Shown: positions 7,930-16,041 of the stretch, piece by piece
Numbering within the stretch: position 1 is the first letter of the stretch
How the letters are laid out: each line of letters starts with the position of its first letter
Assembly (NCBI GenBank): GCA_018725535.1
Contig: QLUS01000022.1
Span: 1 to 17,627 of the forward strand
Origin: Bacillota bacterium
Lineage (GTDB): Bacteria > Bacillota > UBA994
Direction: 5' to 3'
DNA length: 17,627 nucleotides
The notes under the pieces: model-generated
What the model saw: only the letters and a program-made list of their open reading frames with translations
The model's database searches: none
What the model was told of the DNA's origin: nothing
Made by a program: the position numbers and the translations under genes

Positions 7930-9906
7930 CTATCCACGTACTACGGTAAATTTCGATTCGCGTCGGAAGGGCTTGAACGGAACGCCGCCACCCTCAAAAA
8001 ACTTAGTGAAGAACTCGACAAATTGCAGACGGGCAGAGTGAACAAAGCACCCGAGGCCAGAAAGTAACAGGTTAAAGAGATGCCCACCGACCAGCAAAAG
8101 CAAAGCTCCTATCCACCCCACCACGGGGATGGGCATCATCATCCTCATAGCAATAGTGTTGATGACCATGGCAATTACCGCGCTCGCCATTCCCAGCGCC
8201 ATTAAGCGGGTATAGGATAAAGCGTCACTAAAGTAGCCTACGCCCCCGTATAGCGCATAGAGCCCAAGCCCAAACTTGCCTAGAATTCCCTTCGCGCTTC
8301 TCCCTTGCGTGAGTACCACGAGTACGGCCCCGAGCACCGATGCGTATTGCGTCAAACTAGCATAGGAGCTAAGCCCCTGCACTGAACTTGTCACGGCAAG
8401 CAAGACTAGAGAACTTAGCAGAAACAGCCATGAACCTTGATCTAAAAGGGCGCCTAGCTTGTCCCCGCTCTTCCAAGTCATAAAGGCTTTTAGGCATATG
8501 CCGAGCAGGATATGCACGACGCCTAGAGCTATCGAAAACACCATCATGCCCATGGGATTGGTCATGGGGTTAATGATAACGAGGCTACGTCTTATCTGCC
8601 GAACGAACTCAATCGGTACGTAATCCAACAAGTTGCCGAAGAAACCATTAACAGCGAAGCCGACGACAACAGAGATGACCCCGGATATGATAAACAGGTG
8701 AAAGAATTTGCTTGAAACTGCGTCCGGCTTATACTTGCGCATAAACCACCAGCAGGCGGCCAAGACCAGCAAACCGTAACCGGCATCCCCCAGCGCAAGG
8801 GCAAAGAAAAGCCCAAAGAAGGGAGCTAGCGCCATGGTGGGGTCTACCTCGGTGTACATCGGCCAACCGTACATGTTCGTTACTAACTCAAAGGGCCGAG
8901 CCAACTGTACGTTCTTAAGTTTAATGGGAGGTTTTTCGTTAGGCTGCGGATCGTCGAAGCGAACGTAGACTTCGGGGAACCGCTGCGCCAAGAGCTCGGT
9001 AAGGCGCGCCTCGGTATCGGCGTCCGTCCACCCTTCAAGCCAAAAAGTCTGCCGCGTATCCTGCGTACCTGCCGCCGCGCGTTCGCGCTGCAGTAGCGAC
9101 CCATAATGATCGTACAGCACTTGAAGCTTAAGTTTATCCCGTACAAGGAGAACACTCGCCGCGGTGATGGCCTGTGTCTCGGCATCGAGCGCTTGGAGCT
9201 TATGAAATACTGCTGACAAAGCTTCTGCAGGCGTCTCTTCGCCTGTGCTAAGCGTAGTTGGCGTAAACATGGCTTCCTTGATTACTGCCGGAGACACAGA
9301 GGCATGGTAAACTACGGCTACGTTTACCTTATTGCTGGCAACCTTCACTTGCTCGAGGTGAAAAAGCCCTTGGCACTGGGTATCCAAGCGCTGCAGGAAA
9401 GCATTCATATCCTTTTGGGCTACCGTGCCAAAACTTATGTTTACGGTGCCGCTAAGCTCTGCCTTAAGCCTTACGCTGAGGCTAGACCAAGCTAAGAGAG
9501 CGCTTTGTTCTGCCTGCAGTTGGCGTCGTTCGGACGCAATCTCCGTCAGCCGTTTATCGTACTCCCGCGTTTGCTGGGCTGCGGCACGTCCATCAAAACC
9601 AGCGCGGATTTGTTCATCTAGCTCGGGGGAAACGCCAGCTTTAAGGCCCATAAAACTGTCAATTAAGCCCTCTTTGTAGTCGTCAAACCGCCTAAGATAG
9701 GCTAGAGCACGGCCGATGTCTGCCTGCGCGGCCTCGGATTCGCTTGCGGAAACTACGGTAGCACTAGTCTGCGACTTCTGGTGACGCTCCTTTTGCGGAA
9801 CCACAGCAAGCTGAAGCACAGACCATTCCTGCAATGTCGCCACAAGCTCCGCCTTACGGGACAAGTGGGCGATGATATGCACTTTTCGCATTCTAGCTAC
9901 GGCCAT
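7930..9906 (-). CDS. ntpI: V/A-type ATPase subunit I (membrane stator, subunit a homologue)
   Basis: This 658-residue subunit provides the ion half-channels beside the K ring and anchors the peripheral stalks. Residues 1 to about 335 are the cytosolic arm, with charged coiled-coil stretches (about 70-140 and 230-280). From about 355 to 635 lie some seven to eight hydrophobic helices, beginning DPTMALAPFFGLFFALALGD. The essential arginine is Arg567 in SYTRLMALG, and Arg626 in HSARLQFVEFF matches the second conserved arginine; the GGHLFN block is also intact. The start MAVARMRKVHII matches the family, so ATG 9906 is used; it overlaps the H/G gene by 14 bases. Its ribosome site is weak, which fits translational coupling. 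Confidence 0.97.
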   Translation of the reverse strand: MAVARMRKVHIIAHLSRKAELVATLQEWSVLQLAVVPQKERHQKSQTSATVVSASESEAAQADIGRALAYLRRFDDYKEGLIDSFMGLKAGVSPELDEQIRAGFDGRAAAQQTREYDKRLTEIASERRQLQAEQSALLAWSSLSVRLKAELSGTVNISFGTVAQKDMNAFLQRLDTQCQGLFHLEQVKVASNKVNVAVVYHASVSPAVIKEAMFTPTTLSTGEETPAEALSAVFHKLQALDAETQAITAASVLLVRDKLKLQVLYDHYGSLLQRERAAAGTQDTRQTFWLEGWTDADTEARLTELLAQRFPEVYVRFDDPQPNEKPPIKLKNVQLARPFELVTNMYGWPMYTEVDPTMALAPFFGLFFALALGDAGYGLLVLAACWWFMRKYKPDAVSSKFFHLFIISGVISVVVGFAVNGFFGNLLDYVPIEFVRQIRRSLVIINPMTNPMGMMVFSIALGVVHILLGICLKAFMTWKSGDKLGALLDQGSWLFLLSSLVLLAVTSSVQGLSSYASLTQYASVLGAVLVVLTQGRSAKGILGKFGLGLYALYGGVGYFSDALSYTRLMALGMASAVIAMVINTIAMRMMMPIPVVGWIGALLLLVGGHLFNLLLSGLGCFVHSARLQFVEFFTKFFEGGGVPFKPFRRESKFTVVRG

Positions 9907-10216
9907 CGCGCGTCATTACCCTCTCTCGTATCAGCTTTACCGCGGCACTAAGCCGCGCGCTTGCCTGTTGTCGTATTCTAGTACACTCGGCGTCTGACTG
10001 CAGCGCGACTTCGTGAGCTTTGGCCTGAGCGCTTGCCGTCCCCTGCTCGATTATGCTCTCTGCTTTGTGCTGAGCTAGGCTTACCGCACTCTGCAACAAT
10101 GCCTTGGACTCAAGCTCGACTTTCTCTAACCGCCTAGCTACGTCCGCTTTGGCTGCCTGCACCATCTGCTCGGCCTGAGTTTCCGCAGCCTTAATCTTCT
10201 GCAAAACATCCTGCAT
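9893..10216 (-). CDS. ntpF: V/A-type ATPase subunit H/G (peripheral stalk coiled coil; NtpF/AhaH type)
   Basis: A 107-residue, almost wholly helical and alanine-, glutamate- and glutamine-rich protein, as expected for the H (G) subunit that forms the stalk heterodimer with E. Low complexity makes a sequence-only call uncertain. Its size, coiled-coil character and position as first gene before subunit I match ntpF of E. hirae and ahaH of archaea. The frame opens at GTG 10225, but GGGAGG (10230-10225) covers that codon. ATG 10216 has an 8-base spacer and is preferred; ATG 10222 is also possible. The 3' end overlaps ntpI by 14 bases. Confidence 0.88.
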   Translation of the reverse strand: MQDVLQKIKAAETQAEQMVQAAKADVARRLEKVELESKALLQSAVSLAQHKAESIIEQGTASAQAKAHEVALQSDAECTRIRQQASARLSAAVKLIRERVMTRDGRS

Positions 10217-10269
10217 CCACATCACCTCCCTTCAGAACAGGTTGTGCCACCAGTTCTGCTGCCCCCACT

Positions 10270-10298
10270 ATACTACACATTCTTCAGGCCACAGGCAA
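10270..10298 (-). promoter_or_regulatory. Possible SigA-type promoter for the ATPase operon
   Basis: On the minus strand TTGCCT (10298-10293) and TAGTAT (10275-10270) are separated by exactly 17 bases and lie about 55 bases before the H/G start, in the 112-base gap after wecB. Each hexamer matches four of six consensus bases. This is the widest spacing between the housekeeping genes and the ATPase genes, so a separate promoter would make sense. No clear terminator separates the two, so read-through from the upstream operon is also likely. Confidence 0.35.
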
Positions 10299-10328
10299 CA
10301 GCATGGCTTCGCTTCTTAATATAGTGAA

Positions 10329-11480
10329 TTAGTACGTCCATTCCCATGGCCGCTCTGTCGTGTGTCCGAAGAAGTGCAGCAATGCTTTGGCGATGCGGCC
10401 GGATGCCTTCCCGTCGCCATAGGGATTAACGGCCTTACTCATTGCCTGGTAAGCCGCACTATCCCCGAGGAGTTCGCGCGCATGAGCTACAATCCCCGCG
10501 CGCGACGTCCCAACCACGCGCACTGTGCCGGCCTCTACCGCCTCGGGCCGTTCGGTGTTGTTGCGCAATACAAGCACTGGTACACCAAGCGAGGGGGCCT
10601 CTTCCTGCAGACCGCCGGAATCAGTAAGGATAAGGTAGGAGCGCGCCATGAGATTATGGAAGTCGTCGGTGTCCAGCGGGTTAAGTAAAGTAATGCGGGA
10701 GTGCCCCGCAAGGTGTGGGGTTACAACCTCGCGCACAGCGGGGTTAAGGTGTACGGGGAAAACGATATGGCAGTCAGGAAACGCAGTTAGTATATCAAGC
10801 AGCGCTAGGCACATCTCGTGCATGGGCTCGCCCCAATTTTCCCGCCGATGCACCTCTACTAGCAGAATCCTGCCCTGAGTCTCGGCTACCACCTGCCTAA
10901 GAGCGGGTTCATGGTACTCGTAGTCCGGCCGCACAGTCGTAGCCAACGCGTCAATAACGGTATTGCCGGTGACGTAGATGCTCGCGTCGCTGACGCCCTC
11001 CCTGAGCAGATTGCGTTTGGCAGTCTCCGTCGGGGCGAAGTGTATGTCCGCTAGTGCCCCGGTCAACTTGCGGTTTATTTCCTCGGGGAAGGGCAAATAT
11101 TTGTGGTGAGTACGCAGGCCCGCTTCGACATGCCCAATCGGAACTTGGCTGTAAAAGGCAGCTAAACTGCCGGCAAAAGTTGTGGAGGTATCGCCATGCA
11201 CCAACACAATGTCGGGGCGGTCGGCGCTAAATATTCCGCCTAGCCCGGTGAGAGCCCGTGCAAAGGTCTCAGGTAGCGTCTGCCGCTCGCGCATAATGTT
11301 CAGGTCGTACTTGGGCTCGATATTGAACAAGCGCAACACTTGGTCTAACATGGCGCGGTGCTGGCCGGTGACACATACGGACACACTAAATTCTTTATGT
11401 CGAGCAAGTTCGGCAATAACCGGTGCCATCTTGATGGCCTCCGGCCGGACACCAAACACGGTAAAGACTTTGATGGCCAT
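10329..11480 (-). CDS. wecB: UDP-N-acetylglucosamine 2-epimerase (non-hydrolysing)
   Basis: The enzyme interconverts UDP-GlcNAc and UDP-ManNAc in the cytoplasm, feeding teichoic-acid linkage units or other surface polysaccharides. The 383 residues have the two-Rossmann (GT-B) fold pattern. RPEAIKMAP is near the start; VHGDTST (Asp97), GHVEAGLRT (Glu119) and PFPEEINR (Glu133, Arg137) correspond to E. coli Asp95, Glu117, Glu131 and Arg135. HRRENWGEP starts at His211, and SDSGG-like TDSGGLQEEAPSLG plus NPYGDGKASGRI complete the set. The family's usual FGTRPE reads FGVRPE here, and LVTAHRREN reads LVEVHRREN. It follows the dCMP deaminase by 17 bases. wecB in front of the ATP synthase operon is a known clostridial arrangement. 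Confidence 0.96.
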   Translation of the reverse strand: MAIKVFTVFGVRPEAIKMAPVIAELARHKEFSVSVCVTGQHRAMLDQVLRLFNIEPKYDLNIMRERQTLPETFARALTGLGGIFSADRPDIVLVHGDTSTTFAGSLAAFYSQVPIGHVEAGLRTHHKYLPFPEEINRKLTGALADIHFAPTETAKRNLLREGVSDASIYVTGNTVIDALATTVRPDYEYHEPALRQVVAETQGRILLVEVHRRENWGEPMHEMCLALLDILTAFPDCHIVFPVHLNPAVREVVTPHLAGHSRITLLNPLDTDDFHNLMARSYLILTDSGGLQEEAPSLGVPVLVLRNNTERPEAVEAGTVRVVGTSRAGIVAHARELLGDSAAYQAMSKAVNPYGDGKASGRIAKALLHFFGHTTERPWEWTY

Positions 11481-11497
11481 TTTGCCGCCGCCCTTCG

Positions 11498-11938
11498 CTA
11501 AATCTTTTCGACCATCAAGCCCGCTTCTGTCAGGAGTTCTCGGCTAAGCAGGTCGGGATACCCGTCGGAAAACACAATGCGTTTGATACCGGCGTTAATC
11601 AGCATTTTGGCACAGAGCACGCAGGGGAAATGCGTGGTATAGAGAGTACCGCCCTTGATGGACACACCTGAAAGAGCGGCCTGAATGATGGCGTTCTGCT
11701 CGGCGTGCAAACCGCGGCAGAGCTCGTGTCTTTCACCCGATGGGACATTCTGTTGCTCGCGCAGACATCCTATGTCCAAGCAATGCCCTAGCCCTGTGGG
11801 CGCCCCGTTGTAGCCGGTGGTGAGTATGCGCTTATCCAGTACAACCACCGCTCCTACGCATCGGCGTAGGCATGTGCTGCGCTCGGCCACCGTGCGGGTG
11901 ATGGCCATAAAGTACTCTCCCCAGCTCGGCCTAGTCAT
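11498..11938 (-). CDS. comEB: Deoxycytidylate (dCMP) deaminase, ComEB-like
   Basis: Zinc-dependent deamination of dCMP to dUMP, a source of dUMP for thymidylate synthesis. The 146 residues contain the cytidine-deaminase zinc motif: HAEQNAI (His78, Glu80 as proton shuttle) and PCVLCAK (Cys106, Cys109). Additional Cys and His residues (about 53-74, LGHCLDIGCLRE and ERHELC) resemble the second metal-binding region of dCMP deaminases. In Bacillus the homologue is ComEB of the competence operon, but here it sits in a nucleotide-salvage context, so a competence role is not implied. The ATG overlaps the TGA of upp (ATGA), indicating coupled translation. Confidence 0.95.
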   Translation of the reverse strand: MTRPSWGEYFMAITRTVAERSTCLRRCVGAVVVLDKRILTTGYNGAPTGLGHCLDIGCLREQQNVPSGERHELCRGLHAEQNAIIQAALSGVSIKGGTLYTTHFPCVLCAKMLINAGIKRIVFSDGYPDLLSRELLTEAGLMVEKI

Positions 11939-12564
11939 TTCGTGCCAAACAGTCTGTCGCCCGCGTCACCGAGGCCGGGAACGATATAGGCGTGTTCATT
12001 AAGATGCGAGTCCACTGCAGCGGTGAAGATGTCGACCTCGGGGTGGTGGCGGTGCACCTTATCGATGCCCTCAGGTGCGGCAATAAGGCACACGAACTTA
12101 ATGGACTGCGCGCCCCGCTGTTTAAGGAAGTTAATTGCCGCCACAGCCGAACCGCCTGTCGCTAACATTGGGTCAACCACGATTAATTCGCGTTCTGCTG
12201 CGTCACTTGGCAGTTTTACGTAATACTCCACGGGCAAGAGCGTGTCCGGGTCGCGATAGATGCCGATATGCCCCACTTTGGCAGCCGGGATAAGGCGCAA
12301 CATGCCGTTTACCATCCCAAGACCGGCGCGCAAAATAGGAATAATCCCTAGCTTCTTGCCAGCTATAACCTTAGCTTGGGCCGTGGCCACAGGCGTTTCC
12401 ACTGCGCAGTCGACGAGGGGGAGATTGCGTGTTACCTCGTAAGCGAGAAACATAGCTACTTCTTCCACCAAGTCACGGAATTCTTTCGATCCGGTGTTCT
12501 TGTCGCGGATAAAGGTCAGTTTGTGCTGGATCATGGGATGCGCCACTAGGTGCACGCGGTTCAA
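11935..12564 (-). CDS. upp: Uracil phosphoribosyltransferase
   Basis: Salvages uracil with PRPP to form UMP. The 209 residues match the family length. The opening HPMIQHKLTFIRDKNTGSKEFR and the blocks GIIPILRAGLGMV and VVDPMLATGGSA (PRPP-binding loop, about 129-140) are all present. The C-terminal GLGDAGDRLFGTK is the usual uracil-binding end. Start is TTG 12564, with a G-rich ribosome site about 8 bases upstream; the N-terminus then aligns with Bacillus Upp. It lies 11 bases after glyA, the same neighbour as in Bacillus subtilis, and overlaps the deaminase gene by 4 bases. Confidence 0.97.
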   Translation of the reverse strand: MNRVHLVAHPMIQHKLTFIRDKNTGSKEFRDLVEEVAMFLAYEVTRNLPLVDCAVETPVATAQAKVIAGKKLGIIPILRAGLGMVNGMLRLIPAAKVGHIGIYRDPDTLLPVEYYVKLPSDAAERELIVVDPMLATGGSAVAAINFLKQRGAQSIKFVCLIAAPEGIDKVHRHHPEVDIFTAAVDSHLNEHAYIVPGLGDAGDRLFGTK

Positions 12565-12575
12565 GCGTATTCCCC

Positions 12576-13814
12576 CTATTCGGCGCTCTTATACAGCGGA
12601 AAGCGCCCACACAGCGCAGCCACACCGGCGCGTACTTGCGCATGAACGGCGTCATCAGCGGGACTCTCTAGGGCATCCGCGATTAAATCCGCGATTCTTT
12701 GCATGGCCGTTTCGTCCATCCCGCGGGTAGTCATGGCCGGAGTGCCGATGCGGATGCCACTAGTGGTAAACGGACCTTCGGGGTCAAAGGGGATGGTGTT
12801 TTTATTGACAGTTATGCCAACGGAGTCAAGCACCTTCTCCGCCTCCTTGCCGTTTAACCCCTTGCTGCGCAGGTCGACTACGAGCAAGTGATTGTCTGTG
12901 CCGTCAGAGACTAGCTTAAATCCACGGTTCTTTAGTGCGTCTGCGAGAGCGGCCGCATTTCTTATTACTTGGTCTTGATAGCCGTGAAACTCCGGCTGTA
13001 GCGCCTCGAGAAAAGATACGGCCTTAGCCGCGATGATGTGCATCAGGGGTCCGCCTTGCATACCGGGGAAAACAGCCTTATCGATCGCTTTCGCCCAGTC
13101 GGCGGTACAGAGGATCATGCCGCCGCGCGGGCCGCGCAGCGTCTTATGTGTAGTTGTGGTGACGAAGGGCGCAAACGGCACTGGGCTGGGATGATGACCG
13201 GTTGCGACAAGCCCTGCGACATGGGCCATATCTACCATAAACAGCGCGCCGCAGGCATCGGCTATCGCGCGCAGACGCTGAAAGTCAATAACGCGCGGGT
13301 AAGCGCTAGCCCCCGCCACCAAAAGCTTCGGGCGATGAGTAAGTGCCAGCTGTTCTACCTCGTGATAGTCAATAAAGCCGTCTGTGCCTACACCGTAGGG
13401 GATAAACTTATAGAGGAGACCAGAGAAATTGACGGGACTGCCGTGAGTGAGGTGCCCGCCGTGCGCCAGGTTCATGCCGAGCACAGTGTCGCCTGGGTTC
13501 AAACAGGCAAAGTACACCGCCATATTCGCTTGCGCGCCGGAGTGCGGCTGCACATTAGCGTGCTCCGCCCCAAACAGCTTGCAGGCGCGGTTGCGAGCAA
13601 GGTCTTCGGCACGGTCGACGACGTGGCAGCCTCCGTAATAGCGTTTCCCAGGATATCCTTCAGCGTACTTGTTGGTTAGCACAGAGCCCATGACTTCGAG
13701 GACGGCCTTGCTCACGAAGTTCTCGGAGGCAATCAGCTCCAAATGGTCTTGCTGACGGATAAGCTCTTGCTCTAAAACGCCTGAGATTTCTGGGTCAATG
13801 GCTCTTAGACTCAT
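12576..13814 (-). CDS. glyA: Serine hydroxymethyltransferase
   Basis: A PLP enzyme that converts serine and tetrahydrofolate to glycine and methylene-tetrahydrofolate, the main one-carbon entry point for purine and thymidylate synthesis. The 412 residues are standard length. Seen are LIASENFVSKAVLE, TNKYAEGYPGKRYYGG, NVQPHSGAQANMAVY, the aspartate in MVDMAHVAGL (Asp195), and the PLP lysine Lys224 in TTTTHKTLRGPRGG. The ATG at 13814 has AGGAG 8 bases upstream. The gene follows rpiB by 39 bases, as in Bacillus, where ywlG may intervene. The product methylene-THF and the dUMP from the nearby deaminase are both thymidylate synthase substrates. Confidence 0.98.
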   Translation of the reverse strand: MSLRAIDPEISGVLEQELIRQQDHLELIASENFVSKAVLEVMGSVLTNKYAEGYPGKRYYGGCHVVDRAEDLARNRACKLFGAEHANVQPHSGAQANMAVYFACLNPGDTVLGMNLAHGGHLTHGSPVNFSGLLYKFIPYGVGTDGFIDYHEVEQLALTHRPKLLVAGASAYPRVIDFQRLRAIADACGALFMVDMAHVAGLVATGHHPSPVPFAPFVTTTTHKTLRGPRGGMILCTADWAKAIDKAVFPGMQGGPLMHIIAAKAVSFLEALQPEFHGYQDQVIRNAAALADALKNRGFKLVSDGTDNHLLVVDLRSKGLNGKEAEKVLDSVGITVNKNTIPFDPEGPFTTSGIRIGTPAMTTRGMDETAMQRIADLIADALESPADDAVHAQVRAGVAALCGRFPLYKSAE

Positions 13815-13853
13815 ATTCCTCTCTCCTCTTTTGTCTTAATCTATGTCCTAGCG

Positions 13854-14294
13854 CTAGGCTTTCTCAAGCCGCGCAATCTTCTCTAGACGACGCAAGTGCT
13901 TGTCCCCGGCAAACTCGGCTCCCAGCCAAACGGTAACTATATCTAGCGCCAAGCCAGCCCCAATAACGCGCTGGCCTAGGCACAGGACGTTTGCATCGTT
14001 ATGTTCACGCGTAGCGCGGGCGGAAAAGGTGTCGTGGCAGAGAGCGGCGCGGATACCGGCGTGCTTGTTGGCGGCAATACTCATACCAATGCCCGTGCCG
14101 CAGACGAGTATCCCCCGCTCGGCCTCGTCGCTGATTATGTCGTTACATACGAGTGTGGCGAAATCAGGATAATCAACAGAGGCGTCCGTACTGGTGCCCC
14201 TGTCTAGAACTGTGTGTCCCGCGCGCTTAAGATATAGGACAATTTCTTGTTTTAGAGCTAGTCCTGCGTGGTCACTGCCAAGAGATATTTTCAT
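13854..14294 (-). CDS. rpiB: Ribose-5-phosphate isomerase B
   Basis: Interconverts ribose 5-phosphate and ribulose 5-phosphate in the pentose phosphate pathway, supplying ribose for PRPP. The 146 residues fit the RpiB/LacAB family. GSDHAGLALK at the N-terminus holds Asp8 and His9, VCGTGIGMSIAANK gives the catalytic Cys65 and anion-hole loop, and REHNDANVLCLG (His98, Asn99) is intact. These match RpiB rather than allose- or galactose-6-phosphate isomerases by context. It starts 4 bases after the phosphatase gene and precedes glyA. Confidence 0.96.
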   Translation of the reverse strand: MKISLGSDHAGLALKQEIVLYLKRAGHTVLDRGTSTDASVDYPDFATLVCNDIISDEAERGILVCGTGIGMSIAANKHAGIRAALCHDTFSARATREHNDANVLCLGQRVIGAGLALDIVTVWLGAEFAGDKHLRRLEKIARLEKA

Positions 14295-14298
14295 GCTG

Positions 14299-14985
14299 CT
14301 ATTCTACCACATCAGACAGTGCACTGAGCTTTTTTGACACCTCAAGCAACAACGCGTCGATTTCTGTCGCGCAGGCGTTATATGTCTCCTCATCCTGCCC
14401 GAAGGGGTCAACTACATCGTAGGCAGCAAGCACACTCTCTAGCCGCTCTATTTCCTCGCGCTCGGGATACACAAGTTCTCTAAGCTCACTGCGCAGTTTG
14501 GCCAGATGTCCTTCAGTGTCGGCGATTTCCAACATCAGAGACTTGCGGCGCTGCTCGAGTTCGGATATGTTGGGCGATTTGGCGGCCGCAAACTGACGGC
14601 GCTTCTCATCCATGCTCTGATGTAGGGCGTGCAGTCTTTCTTCGGTAGCTTGTCGTTCTGCCTCGCCGCGAGGGAATTCCTTTAGGGTAAATGTCTTGGC
14701 GCGGACTGTGGGGAAATGGCTTAGCACAGTCTCTTTGTGGCCTCGGGTCATGGTAAGAATTAGGTCTGCCCACTCCACTAACTCTTGACTGAGCGCTTGC
14801 GCACGATGCGCGCTGAGGCTAAGTCCCTTCCGTTTTAAAGCAGCCACAGCGCCCGGCGATGCCTCTGCTCCCGCGTCTGCCGCTACCCCCGCCGAGCGCA
14901 CTTCATGTCCGGCGTCGCGCCTAAACATGGCTTCGGCCATCGCACTTCTACAGGTGTTCCCAGTGCACACAAACAAGATCCTCAC
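14299..14985 (-). CDS. ywlE: Low-molecular-weight protein-arginine phosphatase, YwlE type, with coiled-coil insertion
   Basis: The P-loop CTGNTCRS (Cys7-Ser14) carries Thr11, the residue that marks Bacillus YwlE as a phospho-arginine rather than phospho-tyrosine phosphatase. RSAGV, ADLILTMTRGHKE and TLKEF follow as in YwlE. The general-acid DPFG motif comes at Asp193, whereas YwlE has it near Asp118. The extra roughly 75 residues (about 106-188) are rich in Glu, Arg, Lys, Gln and Leu and predict a helical hairpin or coiled coil. The phosphatase core is otherwise complete, and the C-terminal helix follows. Total 228 residues against about 150 in the family. GTG start at 14985 with GGAGGT 6 bases upstream; 4-base gaps on both sides. 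The function of the insertion is unknown. Confidence 0.93.
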   Translation of the reverse strand: MRILFVCTGNTCRSAMAEAMFRRDAGHEVRSAGVAADAGAEASPGAVAALKRKGLSLSAHRAQALSQELVEWADLILTMTRGHKETVLSHFPTVRAKTFTLKEFPRGEAERQATEERLHALHQSMDEKRRQFAAAKSPNISELEQRRKSLMLEIADTEGHLAKLRSELRELVYPEREEIERLESVLAAYDVVDPFGQDEETYNACATEIDALLLEVSKKLSALSDVVE

Positions 14986-14989
14986 ACGC

Positions 14990-16024
14990 TTACCTCCCTT
15001 TAACTTGCGTTGCGGCTTTATACAACCGGTTCATTACAGCCTCTCCGAGTCCGATAGGGGCTATCCCCTCCACAAGCACACGCATAAGACCTAGATCGTC
15101 AATTTCCCTGAGATAAGCATAAAGTTTTTTCGCGGCCGTATCGGCTTGCCCCCGCTCGCCCAGCGTAAAGCGGGCAACGCATTCCGGCAAGGCAGCTAAC
15201 GTGTCCCGAAAAGCTATTACCGCAAGATCCTTGGGATCGCCTTCTATTTCGGCAGCGATATCGCTCACCGCCTGTCCTTCATACACAATAACAGCCGCGC
15301 GCGGTGCGTAGTGCTTGTACTTCATGCCTGGAGCAAGGGGTGTGTCTTGTGGTTCTTCACTGGTAGCCGTACCCCCCTGCACCGCTAGACCCGTCTCCTC
15401 TACTAGCATCTCCCGTGTAATACTGCCGGGGCGCAATATGTAGATAACTTTGCCGCGCACTTGCACAACCGTAGATTCTAGCCCGAGTCGCGTCTCGCCG
15501 CCGTCCACTAGAGCATCAATACACTCGCCTAAGTCTTGCGCTACGTGTTTGGCGGTGGTGGGACTTGGTCGCCCTGATAAATTAGCGCTCGGTGCCACGA
15601 TTGGCCTACCTGTCGCGGTAATCAGGGCGAGCGCGATATCGTGGGCGGGCATGCGCACGCCGATAGTGGCGAGGCCGCCAGTAATGAGTGCGGGCACAGC
15701 CTCGGTTTTCGGGAGCACAAGCGTAAGCGGTCCAGGCCAAAAGGTCAGCATAAGTCGCTCTTCTAAGGGCGTCATTTCTGCGACCAGCTCTGTAAGTTGT
15801 TTTGGATGGGAAATGTGCGCGATTAATGGATTGTCCGCAGGTCGCCCCTTAGCGGCAAAGAGGCGTCTGACGGCCTCGGGGCAATCAAAACGCGCGCCTA
15901 ACCCGTACACAGTTTCTGTGGGGAATGCCACTAGGCCGCCATTTCGTAAAATGGCAGCCGCTTCGGCAATGTATTCGTCTGTAGCCGTATGCTCACGCGG
16001 GCACAGAATGCGCAACGCTGTCAC
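14990..16024 (-). CDS. ywlC: L-threonylcarbamoyladenylate synthase, Sua5 type
   Basis: Makes threonylcarbamoyl-AMP from threonine, bicarbonate and ATP for t6A37 modification of ANN-decoding tRNAs. The YrdC domain spans about residues 10-208: GGLVAFPTETVYGLG, KGRP with Lys59 and Arg61, TFWPGPLTLVL, and APSANLSGRPSPT. A linker with PGMKYKHYAPRA joins it to the C-terminal Sua5 domain (about 245-335), so this is the two-domain Sua5 form, not the short TsaC form. The 344 residues are normal for it. Start GTG 16024 has a poor ribosome site; TTG 16015 is an alternative. It heads the ywlE-rpiB-glyA-upp series as in Bacillus. The usual prmC upstream neighbour is not in the window. Confidence 0.96.
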   Translation of the reverse strand: MTALRILCPREHTATDEYIAEAAAILRNGGLVAFPTETVYGLGARFDCPEAVRRLFAAKGRPADNPLIAHISHPKQLTELVAEMTPLEERLMLTFWPGPLTLVLPKTEAVPALITGGLATIGVRMPAHDIALALITATGRPIVAPSANLSGRPSPTTAKHVAQDLGECIDALVDGGETRLGLESTVVQVRGKVIYILRPGSITREMLVEETGLAVQGGTATSEEPQDTPLAPGMKYKHYAPRAAVIVYEGQAVSDIAAEIEGDPKDLAVIAFRDTLAALPECVARFTLGERGQADTAAKKLYAYLREIDDLGLMRVLVEGIAPIGLGEAVMNRLYKAATQVKGR

Positions 16025-16032
16025 CCCGGCCT

Positions 16033-16041
16033 ATTGTACCA
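16033..16041 (-). promoter_or_regulatory. Possible extended -10 promoter element for the sua5 operon
   Basis: On the minus strand TGGTACAAT fits the extended -10 consensus TGnTATAAT with one mismatch in the hexamer. No good -35 is present at 16-18 bases, which is tolerable for extended -10 promoters. Transcription would begin near 16026, only a few bases before GTG 16024, so the message would be nearly leaderless or start translation further in. Confidence 0.3.

Noticed and set aside
10226..10328. An atpI remnant or terminator in the gap before the ATPase operon
   Set aside because: The gap is only about 100 bases, no frame resembles AtpI, and the only dyad (around GGCCACAGGC) is weak and lacks a T-run.
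13038..13679. A 213-codon open frame on the plus strand opposite glyA
   Set aside because: It lies wholly inside the well-conserved glyA gene, has no recognisable family, and arises from the codon bias of the opposite strand.
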